Made by a program: the position numbers and the translations under genes | From: Allium sativum | Lineage: Eukaryota > Streptophyta > Magnoliopsida > Asparagales > Amaryllidaceae | Assembly: GCA_030737875.1 (NCBI GenBank) | Contig: CM060924.1 | Coordinates: forward strand, 145,818,197 to 145,882,196 | Length of the DNA: 64,000 nt | Direction: 5' to 3' | The notes under the pieces: model-generated | Seen by the model: only the letters and a program-made list of their open reading frames with translations | Databases searched by the model: none | What the model was told of the DNA's origin: nothing | Part shown: piece by piece, positions 1 to 10,904 of the stretch | Layout: each line of letters starts with the position of its first letter | Position numbering within the stretch: the first letter of the stretch is position 1

Positions 1-43
1 AGATTGACGCCATTTTGACGTAAACGATATTTATATCGATTTT

Positions 44-300
44 ATTCATTTCGAAATGAATTGAATTGAAAACGAATTCGAAATGAATTGAATTGAAAAC
101 GAATTCAAAATGAATTGAATTGAAAACGAATTCAAAGTGAATTGAATTGAAAGTGATTTCGAAATGAATTGAATTGAAAACGAATTCAAAGTGAATTGAA
201 TTGAAAGTGATTTCGAAATGAATTGAATTGAAAACGATTTCGAAATGAATTGAAAACGAATTCAAATTGAATTGAAAACAAATCGAAATGAATTCAAATT
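44..300 (+). repeat. 33-bp minisatellite in element A 5' LTR
   Basis: Imperfect tandem units built from GAATTGAATTGAAAACGAAT with a period near 33 bp. The same array is in the 3' LTR (7438-7700). Its period of 11 codons makes it appear as a repetitive open frame, which is an artefact. In the related LTR F the corresponding array (16960-17250) has a different, 27-bp period. Confidence 0.8.
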
Positions 301-1163
301 GAATTGAAATTCGAATTGAATAGAAATGAATTTTAAAACGAATTTATAAAGAAGAATTCAATTTTGCTTTGAATTGAGATGGAAGTTGAAATAGATTTTG
401 AAACGAATTTTAAAACTATTTATATAATTCGTTTTAAATAGAAATCGACGAAGTATATATTATATATATTATATATATAATATAATGGCCTGAATAGAAC
501 GCGCCGCGCCGCGGCAGTTCGCGAATTTCGACCATTTATTTCAAACGGACATTACGGGAGATCCGACCGTCGGATTCTCCTAAAACCGGAACCGTTGGGT
601 TCGTATCGAAAAGAGCTTTCTAACGAATATTAGAAATTTGAAATCTAACGGTTGGATTTGGAATTATGTCCAAATCAAATTCGAAAAAGGTCGCTGTAAG
701 TGCAGTTCGATGGCCGTTGATGGAAATCGACTGTACGGGCCTTGATAAAATTATTAAAAATAGCAATAATTTGTGTAAAATCATAAGAAATGGTTTAGAA
801 AGATTTGGGGTGAAAGACTCCATATTTGAAAAGATAAAAATAGATTTTTATCGAAATGAACTAGTTTTGAACTAGAAATATAATTCTATTTATTTTTAAA
901 TAAATAAATTGAATTTAAAAAGGGTTTTAAAAATAACCAAAATTTCCAATGATTGCATTGGAGTGGATTTGAATCGAAATTGTCTTCGGAATATTTCGAT
1001 GTTGGAATTCGTGATTATACAGGTGTTGTTATGGAAATTTGAAAGATATATATATTTATATCGTTATTTCCAATACGACATTTGTTAGTCGTAGAATTTG
1101 ATATTGAATATAAGCCGATATATTTTCTATTCAGAGCCTTGTATTGAATATCGAATGTGATTT

Positions 1164-1617
1164 GGGTTTGTCGTGAATGGTGTCTTTACTAACACTGTTC
1201 TTGAACCCAGTTGAGAAAAGATTAAATCTTTTTATTTAGATTTAATGAAGTGTACCAATTAAATAATATTTAATTGGAATTGAATTGATATTGATTTTTG
1301 GGTTTATCGTGAACAGTGTTTTAAATAACACTTGTTCTTTAACCCGATAATTAATGAATGTGATTTGGGTTTGTCGTGAATGGTGTCTTCACTAACACTG
1401 TTCTTGAACCCAGCTGAGAAAAGATTAAATCTTTTGATTTAGATTTAATGATCTGTACCAATTAAATAATATTTAATTGGAATTGAATGGATATTGATTT
1501 TTGGGTTTATCGTGAACAGTGTTTTAAATAACACTTGTTCTTTAACCCGATAATTAATGGGATGTGACTTTGGGTTTATCGTGAACCGTGTTTTAAATGA
1601 CACTGATTCTTTAACCC
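1164..1617 (+). repeat. Array of five GGGTT...AACCC hairpins (5' LTR copy)
   Basis: Five imperfect inverted repeats of about 45 bp at 1164-1208, 1300-1345, 1367-1411, 1503-1548 and 1572-1617. Each starts GGGTTT(A/G)TCGTGAA and ends with GTTCTT(T/G)AACCC, with a GTGTT/AACAC inner stem. Between them are two further palindromic types, ATTAAATCT...AGATTTAAT and CCAATTAAAT-AAT-ATTTAATTGG. Hairpins 1-2 and 3-4 are about 203 bp apart, so a 203-bp unit was tandemly duplicated. LTR F carries only three of these hairpins and LTR E none. Confidence 0.8.
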
Positions 1618-1978
1618 AGTCACAGATTAAAACTAAGTGGAGTTTTAATGAATCTTTAATTAGATTGAAAAGATCGAGAATGGAGTATCACCAGTTTTGC
1701 TCCAGGCGATAGTTAAATCTTTAATTAGATTTGAATGTGAAATTTAGAAACTAACTGGCGGTTAGCCAAGCAGAATGGTTTTCTGGATATTGATCTGATG
1801 TTGGTTTCGGCCTTCGGGGTTAATATTTGGGGAATTATTCTCTTGATTAATTTACGGTTAGTGACTAATGAATTGGAATGAGGCGTATGTTGTGTTTGTG
1901 TAACACTTATTTAAAATATACGCGAGTTATTCGGAAAGACCGGGTTTATCCCATTCTGAGTAACTGATACGACGATAA

Positions 1979-2660
1979 GTCGAAGATGAAGACGATGGTC
2001 GAAGACCGGAGGTCTTCACGTCGTTTGGGTAATTACTGATGATCTTGATTGGGCTGTACACCCAAGAAGATGGAAGCAGTTAGTGATCGTCCAGACGTAC
2101 TTGGAGATCGATGGATATGCGGGGTACTAGGTGCCTCCGGTTTCGTTCAGACCCAGAACGGACTTGTAAATGGACTGTGTGTCTGACATCGGATTTCATT
2201 CTGTGTGACTGATATCGGTTGCATAGGATGGTTTGCCTGTGTGGCATGCTAAGATGCAAATGATCAAGGCTTCTGTTGAAAAGCAAAGTCTTGTGGTGAT
2301 GATCAAAGCACGGCCTTTGTGGCGTAGCTTTGTGTAACGTTTACCTCGCGTGTTTCACACCAGGTATGAACCAAAAACGGGAGACGGACCTCAGGGAGGG
2401 CCTGCGTTTCCTCCTAGCTAGAAGTGGCGTCAGTGGTTTTACACGCCCTGACGAGTTTGACTTATGTGGTTGTTGCTGTTGCGAGGCGCCTCGGTTAGAT
2501 CGGACGATCCGGGTCCGATGGAGTCATTCGTTGGCTCGCTTACGCCCCAAAGGGCGGCGAAACGTAGTGCTCAGGCATTTTTAATCCACTCCGTGTGGAC
2601 CGGCCCTGACGATCCAAGGGTCGATGCGTTCTGATCCTGAGACTCGGGCTAGGCAGTCTC
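1979..2660 (+). other. Conserved GC-rich LTR blocks (5' LTR copy)
   Basis: Three sub-blocks stand out against AT-rich surroundings and recur in A, F and E. One has GTCGAAGACCGGAGGTCTTC, a small palindrome (about 1979-2032). One has the GGACTGTGTGTCTGACAT motif (about 2170). One has the CGGACGATCCGGGTCCGATG block followed by CGCCCCAAAGGGCG, a hairpin (about 2490-2560). Conservation among otherwise diverged LTRs suggests a cis function in transcription, RNA structure or packaging; the function is unknown. An 84-codon ORF (2330-2584) crosses it and is kept open in A and F but broken in E. Confidence 0.55.
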
Positions 2661-3511
2661 GAATCGGTTGAGGACTATCTTTTGCCTCGGTTCATAGATG
2701 GAAATCCAATTTCCAAATACGTGACATTTGCGGTTTTAATTGTAATCCTATATATGGCGACATAGTGGGATGGGGCGCTTATGCCGCCTATGATTGATAC
2801 TTATGATTTGAAGTTGTTTTATACACTATGCACTTATAATAGTATCAAATGATTTGTTTTAAACGTATCAAGCATTCTTTGGCTGTTATAAGGTAAAAAC
2901 CCTATCCCCCGGCTTGCGTTGCATTGTGTGATAGGACCTGGGTCTTATAACAGCTTCATTTTTCTTTATTTAGCATCGCGCTGTTTGTTTTATGCACTGG
3001 TGTTCTTGGGAGGAAACCCGTTCCGTGTTATACGGCGTGGTCCCTTGATTTACCTTACTTTGAAAATAAAGATTAACTGTTTTAGTTCTCACACCAGTCC
3101 CATGACTGACCTGGAGTTTATTGTTTTAACCTAAACTCTGGGTGCCCCTATTTTCGACACGGGCAGCTAGTAGTTTCGGTTTTGCAGATTTATATTCACA
3201 GGATCCTGGTTTACAGCTGGAACGATATCCGGAAAGCTTTGTATCCGTATATCTCCTTCTAGTTGTGTATTGTATTATTTTCCGCTGCGATGTATTTAAA
3301 TGTAATTTAAGATCTCTGATATTTCTGTGTAATATTTATTCATTTATACTCTGTATATTCTTGTAATCTGATGCATTGTTGTAATATACAATGAAATGTT
3401 CTTCTGTATGCGTTCTGTTTTGTCGTGTTCTCAAAACGATAGGGCGTTTCGAGCGGCCTGGATCGGTTTAGCGACTGGTTCGGACCGAGCGAAATTCCTT
3501 GCCGTCACATT

Positions 3512-3523
3512 TGGTATCAGAGC
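3512..3523 (+). other. Primer binding site of element A (initiator tRNA-Met type)
   Basis: TGGTATCAGAGC starts two bases after the LTR end (CA at 3508-3509). This is the standard plant Ty3/Copia primer site complementary to the 3' end of initiator tRNA-Met, where minus-strand DNA synthesis starts. Confidence 0.88.
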
Positions 3524-4540
3524 TTTGGTTTACAAAGCTCAGAGAACAAGACACATTAGAACCGTACGAAAGAATTCATCAGATATTGGATTAGCAATAT
3601 CCAATGAGAATGACTCGTTAGAGATAGGATCAGTAGTATCCTAGAACGAGTATGAAGAGTATATTTTTAAAATGAAAACAAATCTTGTTTTGAAAATTTA
3701 AATCGTTTTAAACGTATTTGATTATTTATTTATTTTGAATATGGACATTCCAATATATAAAGATTTTGCATATACGCGTCATGAACGTATATTCGAAGTT
3801 TTAATATACTGGATAGATATAGGACCGCACTCTAGTAGCCCGGAGATGTTCTGATGGTGGTTCGAAACATCATCAGCATTTATTTTCGAGTGACGAAGGT
3901 GTGATACCTATATATTTCCATTAGACTGGTGTGAGAACCAAACCTATATATATAGCTAGGGCCTATTGTTGTGATTTGGCATCAAAAATCTGATTTTTGT
4001 ATATGTATCAAAATTATGAATTTGAAACTCTAATTCACTAATTGATTGATGTTTGTGTTGCTTGTTCGGTTGTTTGATAAATTTTGAACCATTTAGCCTA
4101 ATTGAATCAAATAATGAATTGTGTTGGAATTTGGTCGCATTTTCTTGCATATACATGTGCTTATATTGAACAGGTCATAGCAAGGAGGCTAGAGCCAGAG
4201 AATAAAATTTGTTTGCCCGACAAATAGGTACATGTTTACTACATAATTTCCTGTTTTGTTTGGGTGATGATGATTTTGTGAGCCTATTGGCTAGCCGCTT
4301 GGCTTTTTCTTTTTCTTTTTGAGATCTGAAGGACCGGGGAAGCTATTTGAAATTCCCCGATGCTCCCGGTGCAGGGGAGGTTATGGCGAAATTTTTCGAA
4401 AATTTAGGGTGTTAGCCAAATTTTTGAAATTTTGAAAATTCTCAGAAACTAAAAAGTTGGAGAATGAAAGCCAGATCGAGCGTAGAGCTGAATAATCAAA
4501 CCACTTTCGACTTTGTTCCTTTTCGGGGACGAAAATTTTT

Positions 4541-4553
4541 AAGTAGGGGAGAT
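4541..4553 (+). other. Polypurine tract of element A
   Basis: AAGTAGGGGAGAT lies immediately before the LTR start TGTAACAACCCG at 4554, which is the expected position of the plus-strand primer. Confidence 0.8.
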
Positions 4554-5355
4554 TGTAACAACCCGTAAAATGCGAGCCAGTTTGAAATTTTTATTTTGGC
4601 AATTTTAGCGAATTTTGAATATTTAAAATGAATTATTTTAAATAATATCGACGTGAAATTTATTTTGAATAGAATTAGAACGTATATATTATATACGTCG
4701 TCGTTAGAATATATAATAATTATATATAATTATAAAAGGAATTGAAAATGGCGCGGTTGTTCGAAAATTCGATTTCTAATTTCAAATGAATATACAGAAT
4801 TCAATATAAGTCAGAATTGAACGAAACAAGAAATATTTGAATCTGTATAACTATATCTTTGTAACGAAGTTGACAAACTGAGATTTCATCTTAGAAATGA
4901 TAAGATATGTCCAGTTTAAAATTAGAAATAGTCGCTGTGGAATTTATATATATTTTTATATATATATAAGGCCCTTAAAAATGGACATTTTGCAAATGAC
5001 CTCGGATTTCGACGAAACCAGTTTTGTTGGGTCCGTGATGTTAAGTTATTGCTAGATTCCAAATTTCATAATTTTTCGAATCAATATGTGAGCGTGGCAA
5101 AAGAAAACGCGTTTGACCAGTTTCAGTTGATTTTAATCGACTGGAAATTGGCCATTTTTCTAACGGTCTCAGAATTCGACGAAACTAGTTTTGTTAGGAC
5201 CGTATCGTCAATACGAAGCTAGAAAATATTTTTCTGCAATTTATAGAGTTAGTATGTGGCCCCGGTAATTCGAAATGTACGTTTAAAATTCAATAAAGTG
5301 ATTTAAATGTAAATTTAACGGAAACTGATTGTAACAATCAAATCAGCTTGCGATA

Positions 5356-5825
5356 CATATCCCATTGTGTTCGGAATGGGGGTAAAACGCTATGGACGAC
5401 AGGCGGTGGACCTTGTTTAGAGGTCGTATGTGAAAGTCAACTTTTCGAATAAAAAAAAAAAAAAAAAAAAGAATACCCTTCTCTCTCCTATCCCTTATAC
5501 GTTGGCCCCCCCTTGGTTCTTCAGTTCGATCCAAACGATAAAAAGAAAAAAAGAAAAACCCTCACGCGCCTCGTCGATCGCGCCACCAGCGCCTAGGGCG
5601 ATCCACCGTCGCTCCGTCCTCAGATGATCTGCCGCCTCTCCCTCCGCCCGCCGAACTCAAGCACCACCCGAAACCCCCCAGGCGCCGCGAGAACCTCATC
5701 CCCCTGCCCTCGCGAAAGCCGCCCCCCCCCCCCTTTGCTGTCGCCGCCACTCCTCTGTTCCTTCGCCCCTTCCTCCTCCACCGACGCGACACCACAGCCC
5801 CCCCCCCTGACCCAAAACCGATGAT
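5356..5825 (+). promoter_or_regulatory. Conserved block plus GC-rich leader-like region in LTR A
   Basis: The block at 5356-5405 (CATATCCCATTGTGTTCGGA...) is almost identical in F (about 20004-20070, minus) and E (about 25767-25820). In all three LTRs it is followed by an A-rich tract, then a strongly GC-rich, C-tract-containing stretch, in A at 5490-5825. TATA-like sequence lies upstream (about 4950-4972). I infer a transcription start/leader region, but no start site can be proven. Proline- and arginine-rich ORFs here come from base composition. Confidence 0.45.
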
Positions 5826-5845
5826 GAACCCCCCCTGTAAGTTTT

Positions 5846-6372
5846 TCTGATTTTATTTTATTTACTGATTTTATTTTATTTACTGATTTTATTTATTTTA
5901 TTAACTGAATTTTATTTGCTTATTAAACTGTTTTTTTATTTTACTTTAAAACTGTTTTTTATTTATTTATTTATTTACTTTAAAACTGATTTTTTTTATC
6001 ATGTTAAAAACTGATTTTTTTTTTATTATGTTAAAAACTGATTTTTCATAATTTCAAAAACTGAATTTGGAAAAAAGAAAAACTGATTTTAAGAAAGGTT
6101 TTAAAAGATTGAATTTTTAAAATGAAAAACATTGAATTTTGAAAATGAAAAAGATTGAATTTTTAAAATGAAAAAGATTGAATTTTTAAAATGAAAATAT
6201 GATTTTTAAATGTTGAACTTTAAACTAAAAATTCGATTTTTGTATATTGAATAGCAAAGTAAAAATTCGATTTTTATATATTGAATAGCAAAGTAAAAAT
6301 TCGATTTTTATATATTGAATAGCAAAGTAAAAATTCGATTTTTATATATTGAATAGCGAACTAAAAACTCGA
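5846..6372 (+). repeat. T-rich and 34-bp minisatellites in LTR A
   Basis: 5846-6060 repeats a TTTTATTTACTGATTTTATT-like motif. 6090-6200 repeats AAAAAGATTGAATTTTTAAA. 6231-6372 has about four 34-bp units containing GAATAGCAAAGTAAAAATTC. LTR F has homologous arrays with more copies (18858-19160 and 19240-19560). Confidence 0.75.
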
Positions 6373-7437
6373 TTTTTACATATGTAGTGAAAGCGGACAA
6401 CGAAGGTGACAAAAAGGCGAAACGACGAAGACTTCTGCAAATGAAGTGCCGGGGAGCTAGGATAGCTATATGTGAGAATTTCTCACTCTTCAATTTATTT
6501 TCTAGTTATATATATATATACTAGGATGCAGACGGTGCTTAGTAGCACCCGACACAACCGTCCACAAACCATGGACTTGTTTGTTTGGTTGCATAGATTA
6601 GTTTGATTATGTGATTGAATTGAATTGTTTGAGTGAAATTGAATGATTTGATTGATGTGTGAATGGCGTGGGCCTTCACTAGACTGGGGATAAGGCTAGG
6701 CCTCGTCCCGTTTCTAGTATCGTGCCGTTATGCCGCCGAAATTTTCTAAAATGAGTTAGAAAAATAAAAATATCATTTTATTGGATAAATGAATTGAATA
6801 GAAATTCATAGGTTGAAATAAAATGTTTTATCGTTAAAAATATAATTTTTAACGTGAAGTGAATAAAATAAAATATTCATTTATAAACCGGACGGTTTGT
6901 TTATGTACACCTATTTGAATGACATTGATTGGGACGATAAATTTTACACATCGCCCAACAGCACAAATAAAATAGGTGTTTGATTGTTTGAAACCCCACA
7001 TGGGTGTTGGGATGAAATTTGAAGTTCACTCATCCTGATGGATTAAATATGTCGATCGATTGATTGACAGGCTGTTATAAGCGTTGAATATCTATATTTG
7101 ATGCTTATACAGTGTAGTGCACTTTGGTTGATGGTTGATTATTTTTCAATGCTATTATATACATGTGTTGTATGAAAATCCATATAATTAACTTTATATG
7201 GTAATTGATTGGGCCTCATTCCAATTTGAAAAATAAAGAATATTATAAAATAAAAGTTCATGTGTTGACAGTACTCATTCATTGAGATTGGTCATGTGTT
7301 GAACGAAATATTTTGATAATAACAACTATTTTGAAAAAGAAATATTTGAAATAGAATATTTGAAAATAAAGGAATATATGAAGCCGTGTTGATTAGATTG
7401 ACGCCATTTTGACGTAAACGATATTTATATCGATTTT

Positions 7438-7700
7438 ATTCATTTCGAAATGAATTGAATTGAAAACGAATTCGAAATGAATTGAATTGAAAACGAATTC
7501 AAAATGAATTGAATTGAAAACGAATTCAAAGTGAATTGAATTGAAAGTGATTTCGAAATGAATTGAATTGAAAACGAATTCAAAGTGAATTGAATTGAAA
7601 GTGATTTCGAAATGAATTGAATTGAAAACGATTTCGAAATGAATTGAAAACGAATTCAAATTGAATTGAAAACAAATCGAAATGAATTCAAATTGAATTG
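7438..7700 (+). repeat. 33-bp minisatellite in element A 3' LTR
   Basis: Second copy of the array at 44-300, with identical unit order, as expected for LTRs copied from one template at reverse transcription. Confidence 0.8.
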
Positions 7701-8558
7701 AAATTCGAATTGAATAGAAATGAATTTTAAAACGAATTTATAAAGAAGAATTCAATTTTGCTTTGAATTGAGATGGAAGTTGAAATAGATTTTGAAACGA
7801 ATTTTAAAACTATTTATATAATTCGTTTTAAATAGAAATCGACGAAGTATATATTATATATATTATATATATAATATAATGGCCTGAATAGAACGCGCCG
7901 CGCCGCGGTAGTTCGCGAATTTCGACCATTTATTTCAAACGGACATTACGGGAGATCCGACCGTCGGATTCTCCTAAAACCGGAACCGTTGGGTTCGTAT
8001 CGAAAAGAGCTTTCTAACGAATATTAGAAATTTGAAATCTAACGGTTGGATTTGGAATTATGTCCAAATCAAATTCGAAAAAGGTCGCTGTAAGTGCAGT
8101 TCGATGGCCGTTGATGGAAATCGACTGTACGGGCCTTGATAAAATTATTAAAAATAGCAATAATTTGTGTAAAATCATAAGAAATGGTTTAGAAAGATTT
8201 GGGGTGAAAGACTCCATATTTGAAAAGATAAAAATAGATTTTTATCGAAATGAACTAGTTTTGAACTAGAAATATAATTCTATTTATTTTTAAATAAATA
8301 AATTGAATTTAAAAAGGGTTTTAAAAATAACCAAAATTTCCAATGATTGCATTGGAGTGGATTTGAATCGAAATTGTCTTCGGAATATTTCGATGTTGGA
8401 ATTCGTGATTATACAGGTGTTGTTATGGAAATTTGAAAGATATATATATTTATATCGTTATTTCCAATACGACATTTGTTAGTCGTAGAATTTGATATTG
8501 AATATAAGCCGATATATTTTCTATTCAGAGCCTTGTATTGAATATCGAATGTGATTTG

Positions 8559-9012
8559 GGTTTTGTCGTGAATGGTGTCTTTACTAACACTGTTCTTGAA
8601 CCCAGTTGAGAAAAGATTAAATCTTTTTATTTAGATTTAATGAAGTGTACCAATTAAATAATATTTAATTGGAATTGAATTGATATTGATTTTTGGGTTT
8701 ATCGTGAACAGTGTTTTAAATAACACTTGTTCTTTAACCCGATAATTAATGAATGTGATTTGGGTTTGTCGTGAATGGTGTCTTCACTAACACTGTTCTT
8801 GAACCCAGCTGAGAAAAGATTAAATCTTTTGATTTAGATTTAATGAAGTGTACCAACTAAATAATATTTAATTGGAATTGAATGGATATTGATTTTTGGG
8901 TTTATCGTGAACAGTGTTTTAAATAACACTTGTTCTTTAACCCGATAATTAATGGGATTTGACTTTGGGTTTATCGTGAACCGTGTTTTAAATGACACTG
9001 ATTCTTTAACCC
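8559..9012 (+). repeat. Array of five GGGTT...AACCC hairpins (3' LTR copy)
   Basis: Same five inverted repeats and intervening AT palindromes as at 1164-1617, offset by 7395 bp. Small substitutions are present (CCAATTAA to CCAACTAA at the second AT palindrome). Confidence 0.8.
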
Positions 9013-10904
9013 AGTCACAGATTAAAACTAAGTGGAGTTTTAATGAATCTTTAATTAGATTGAAAAGATCGAGAATGGAGTATCACCAGTTTTGCTCCAG
9101 GCGATAGTTAAATCTTTAATTAGATTTGAATGTGAAATTTAGAAACTAACTGGCGGTTAGCCAAGCAGAATGGTTTTCTGGATGTTGATCTGATGTTGGT
9201 TTCGGCCTTCGGGGTTAATATTTGGGGAATTATTCTCTTGATTAATTTACGGTTAGTGACTAATGAATTGGAATGAGGCGTATGTTGTGTTTGTGTAACA
9301 CTTATTTAAAATATACGCGAGTTATTCGGAAAGACCGGGTTTATCCCATTCTGAGTAACTGATACGACGATAAGTCGAAGATGAAGACGATGGTCGAAGA
9401 CCGGAGGTCTTCACGTCGTTTGGGTAATTACTGATGATCTTGATTGGGCTGTACACCCAAGAAGATGGAAACAGTTAGTGATCGTCCAGACGTACTTGGA
9501 GATCGATGGATATGCGGGGTACTAGGTGCCTCCGGTTTCGTTCAGACCCAGAACGGACTTGTAAATGGACTGTGTGTCTGACATCGGATTTCATTCTGTG
9601 TGACTGATATCGGTTGCATAGGATGGTTTGCCTGTGTGGCATGCTAAGATGCAAATGATCAAGGCTTCTGTTGAAAAGCAAAGTCTTGTGGTGATGATCA
9701 AAGCACGGCCTTTGTGGCGTAGCTTTGTGTAACGTTTACCTCGCGTGTTTCACACCAGGTATGAACCAAAAACGGGAGACGGACCTCAGGGAGGGCCTGC
9801 GTTTCCTCCTAGCTAGAAGTGGCGTCAGTGGTTTTACACGCCCTGACGAGTTTGACTTATGTGGTTGTTGCTGTTGCGAGGCGCCTCGGTTAGATCGGAC
9901 GATCCGGGTCCGATGGAGTCATTCGTTGGCTCGCTTACGCCCCAAAGGGCGGCGAAACGTAGTGCTCGGGCATTTTTAATCCACTCCGTGTGGACCGGCC
10001 CTGACGATCCAAGGGTCGATGCGTTCTGATCCTGAGACTCGGGCTAGGCAGTCTCGAATCGGTTGAGGACTATCTTTTGCCTCGGTTCATAGATGGAAAT
10101 CCAATTTCCAAATACGTGACATTTGCGGTTTTAATTGTAATCCTATATATGGCGACATAGTGGGATGGGGCGCTTATGCCGCCTATGATTGATACTTATG
10201 ATTTGAAGTTGTTTTATACACTATGCACTTATAATAGTATCAAATGATTTGTTTTAAATGTATCAAGCATTCTTTGGCTGTTATAAGGTAAAAACCCTAT
10301 CCCCCGGCTTGCGTTGCATTGTGTGATAGGACCTGGGTCTTATAACAGCTTCATTTTTCTTTATTTAGCATCGCGCTGTTTGTTTTATGCACTGGTGTTC
10401 TTGGGAGGAAACCCGTTCCGTGTTATACGGCGTGGTCCCTTGATTTACCTTACTTTGAAAATAAAGATTAACTGTTTTAGTTCTCACACCAGTCCCATGA
10501 CTGACCTGGAGTTTATTGTTTTAACCTAAACTCTGGGTGCCCCTATTTTCGACACAGGCAGCTAGTAGTTTCGGTTTTGCAGATTTATATTCACAGGATC
10601 CTGGTTTACAGCTGGAACGATATCCGGAAAGCTTTGTATCCGTATATCTCCTTCTAGTTGTGTATTGTATTATTTTCCGCTGCGATGTATTTAAATGTAA
10701 TTTAAGATCTCTGATATTTCTGTGTAATATTTATTCATTTATACTCTGTATATTCTTGTAATCTGATGCATTGTTGTAATATACAATGAAATGTTCTTCT
10801 GTATGCGTTCTGTTTTGTCGTGTTCTCAAAACGATAGGGCGTTTCGAGCGGCCTGGATCGGTTTAGCGACTGGTTCGGACCGAGCGAAATTCCTTGCCGT
10901 CACA

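Larger units (their letters stand above)
1..3509 (+). repeat. Element A 5' LTR, 3' portion
   Basis: Matches 7395-10904 almost perfectly and ends in ...CCGTCACA directly before the primer site. Differences seen include C/T near 530, one extra T in the downstream copy near 8556, and single changes near 1450, 1565, 1784, 2570, 2870 and 3164. It contains a minisatellite (44-300), an array of hairpins (1164-1617), conserved GC-rich blocks (about 1979-2660) and the AT-rich LTR end. The short ORFs inside are not convincing genes. Confidence 0.88.
3510..4553 (+). other. Internal region of element A, non-coding
   Basis: Only 1044 bp between primer site and polypurine tract. No frame encodes recognisable gag or pol; open frames are short and unconserved. 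The part 4163-4420 (..GAACAGGTCATAGCAAGGAG.. to ..GTTATGGCGAAATTTTT..) has a clear homologue at about 27623-27875, inside LTR-like sequence of element E. The last 60 bp (GGACGAAAATTTTTAAGTAG, then GGGGAGAT) are typical of the 3' internal end of plant Ty3 elements. Confidence 0.75.
1..10904 (+). mobile_element. Element A: LARD-like LTR retrotransposon with giant LTRs (left end outside window)
   Basis: Positions 1-3509 recur at 7395-10904 in the same orientation, which defines two LTR copies. Between them lie an initiator-Met-type primer site right after the first copy and a purine tract right before a TGTAACAACCCG start at 4554. The complete LTR is 6351 bp and the internal part only 1044 bp with no credible ORF, which fits the definition of a large retrotransposon derivative (LARD): non-autonomous and mobilised in trans. 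Position 1 corresponds to LTR base 2842, so the full element would be about 13.7 kb. By eye the two copies differ by about ten substitutions and one indel, implying a young insertion. It lies inside gag of element B; the left target-site copy is outside the window, and the right one would be CTTAG at 10905-10909. Confidence 0.85.
4554..10904 (+). repeat. Element A 3' LTR, complete (6351 bp)
   Basis: Starts TGTAACAACCCG and ends CCGTCACA. It is exceptionally long for an LTR. Order inside: AT-rich start; two related blocks carrying GACGAAACYAGTTTTGTTGG/AG (about 4980-5090 and 5160-5270); the shared CATATCCCATTGTGTTCGGA block (5356-5405); an A-tract and GC-rich leader-like stretch (5440-5825); T-rich repeats (5846-6060); a 34-bp minisatellite (6231-6372); a GGTGCTTAGTAGCACC hairpin (about 6534); a 33-bp minisatellite (7438-7700); the hairpin array (8559-9012); conserved GC-rich blocks (about 9374-10055); and an AT-rich end. 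No protein-coding gene is supported. Confidence 0.88.

Noticed and set aside
7393..7659. Repetitive 88-codon open frame, and a similar 94-codon one at 16959-17243
   Set aside because: Both are minisatellites whose period is a multiple of three; the peptide repeats are by-products.
10826..10904. Apparent extension of the B gag frame into LTR A
   Set aside because: The codons beyond 10905 belong to the inserted LTR; the fusion is an insertion artefact.
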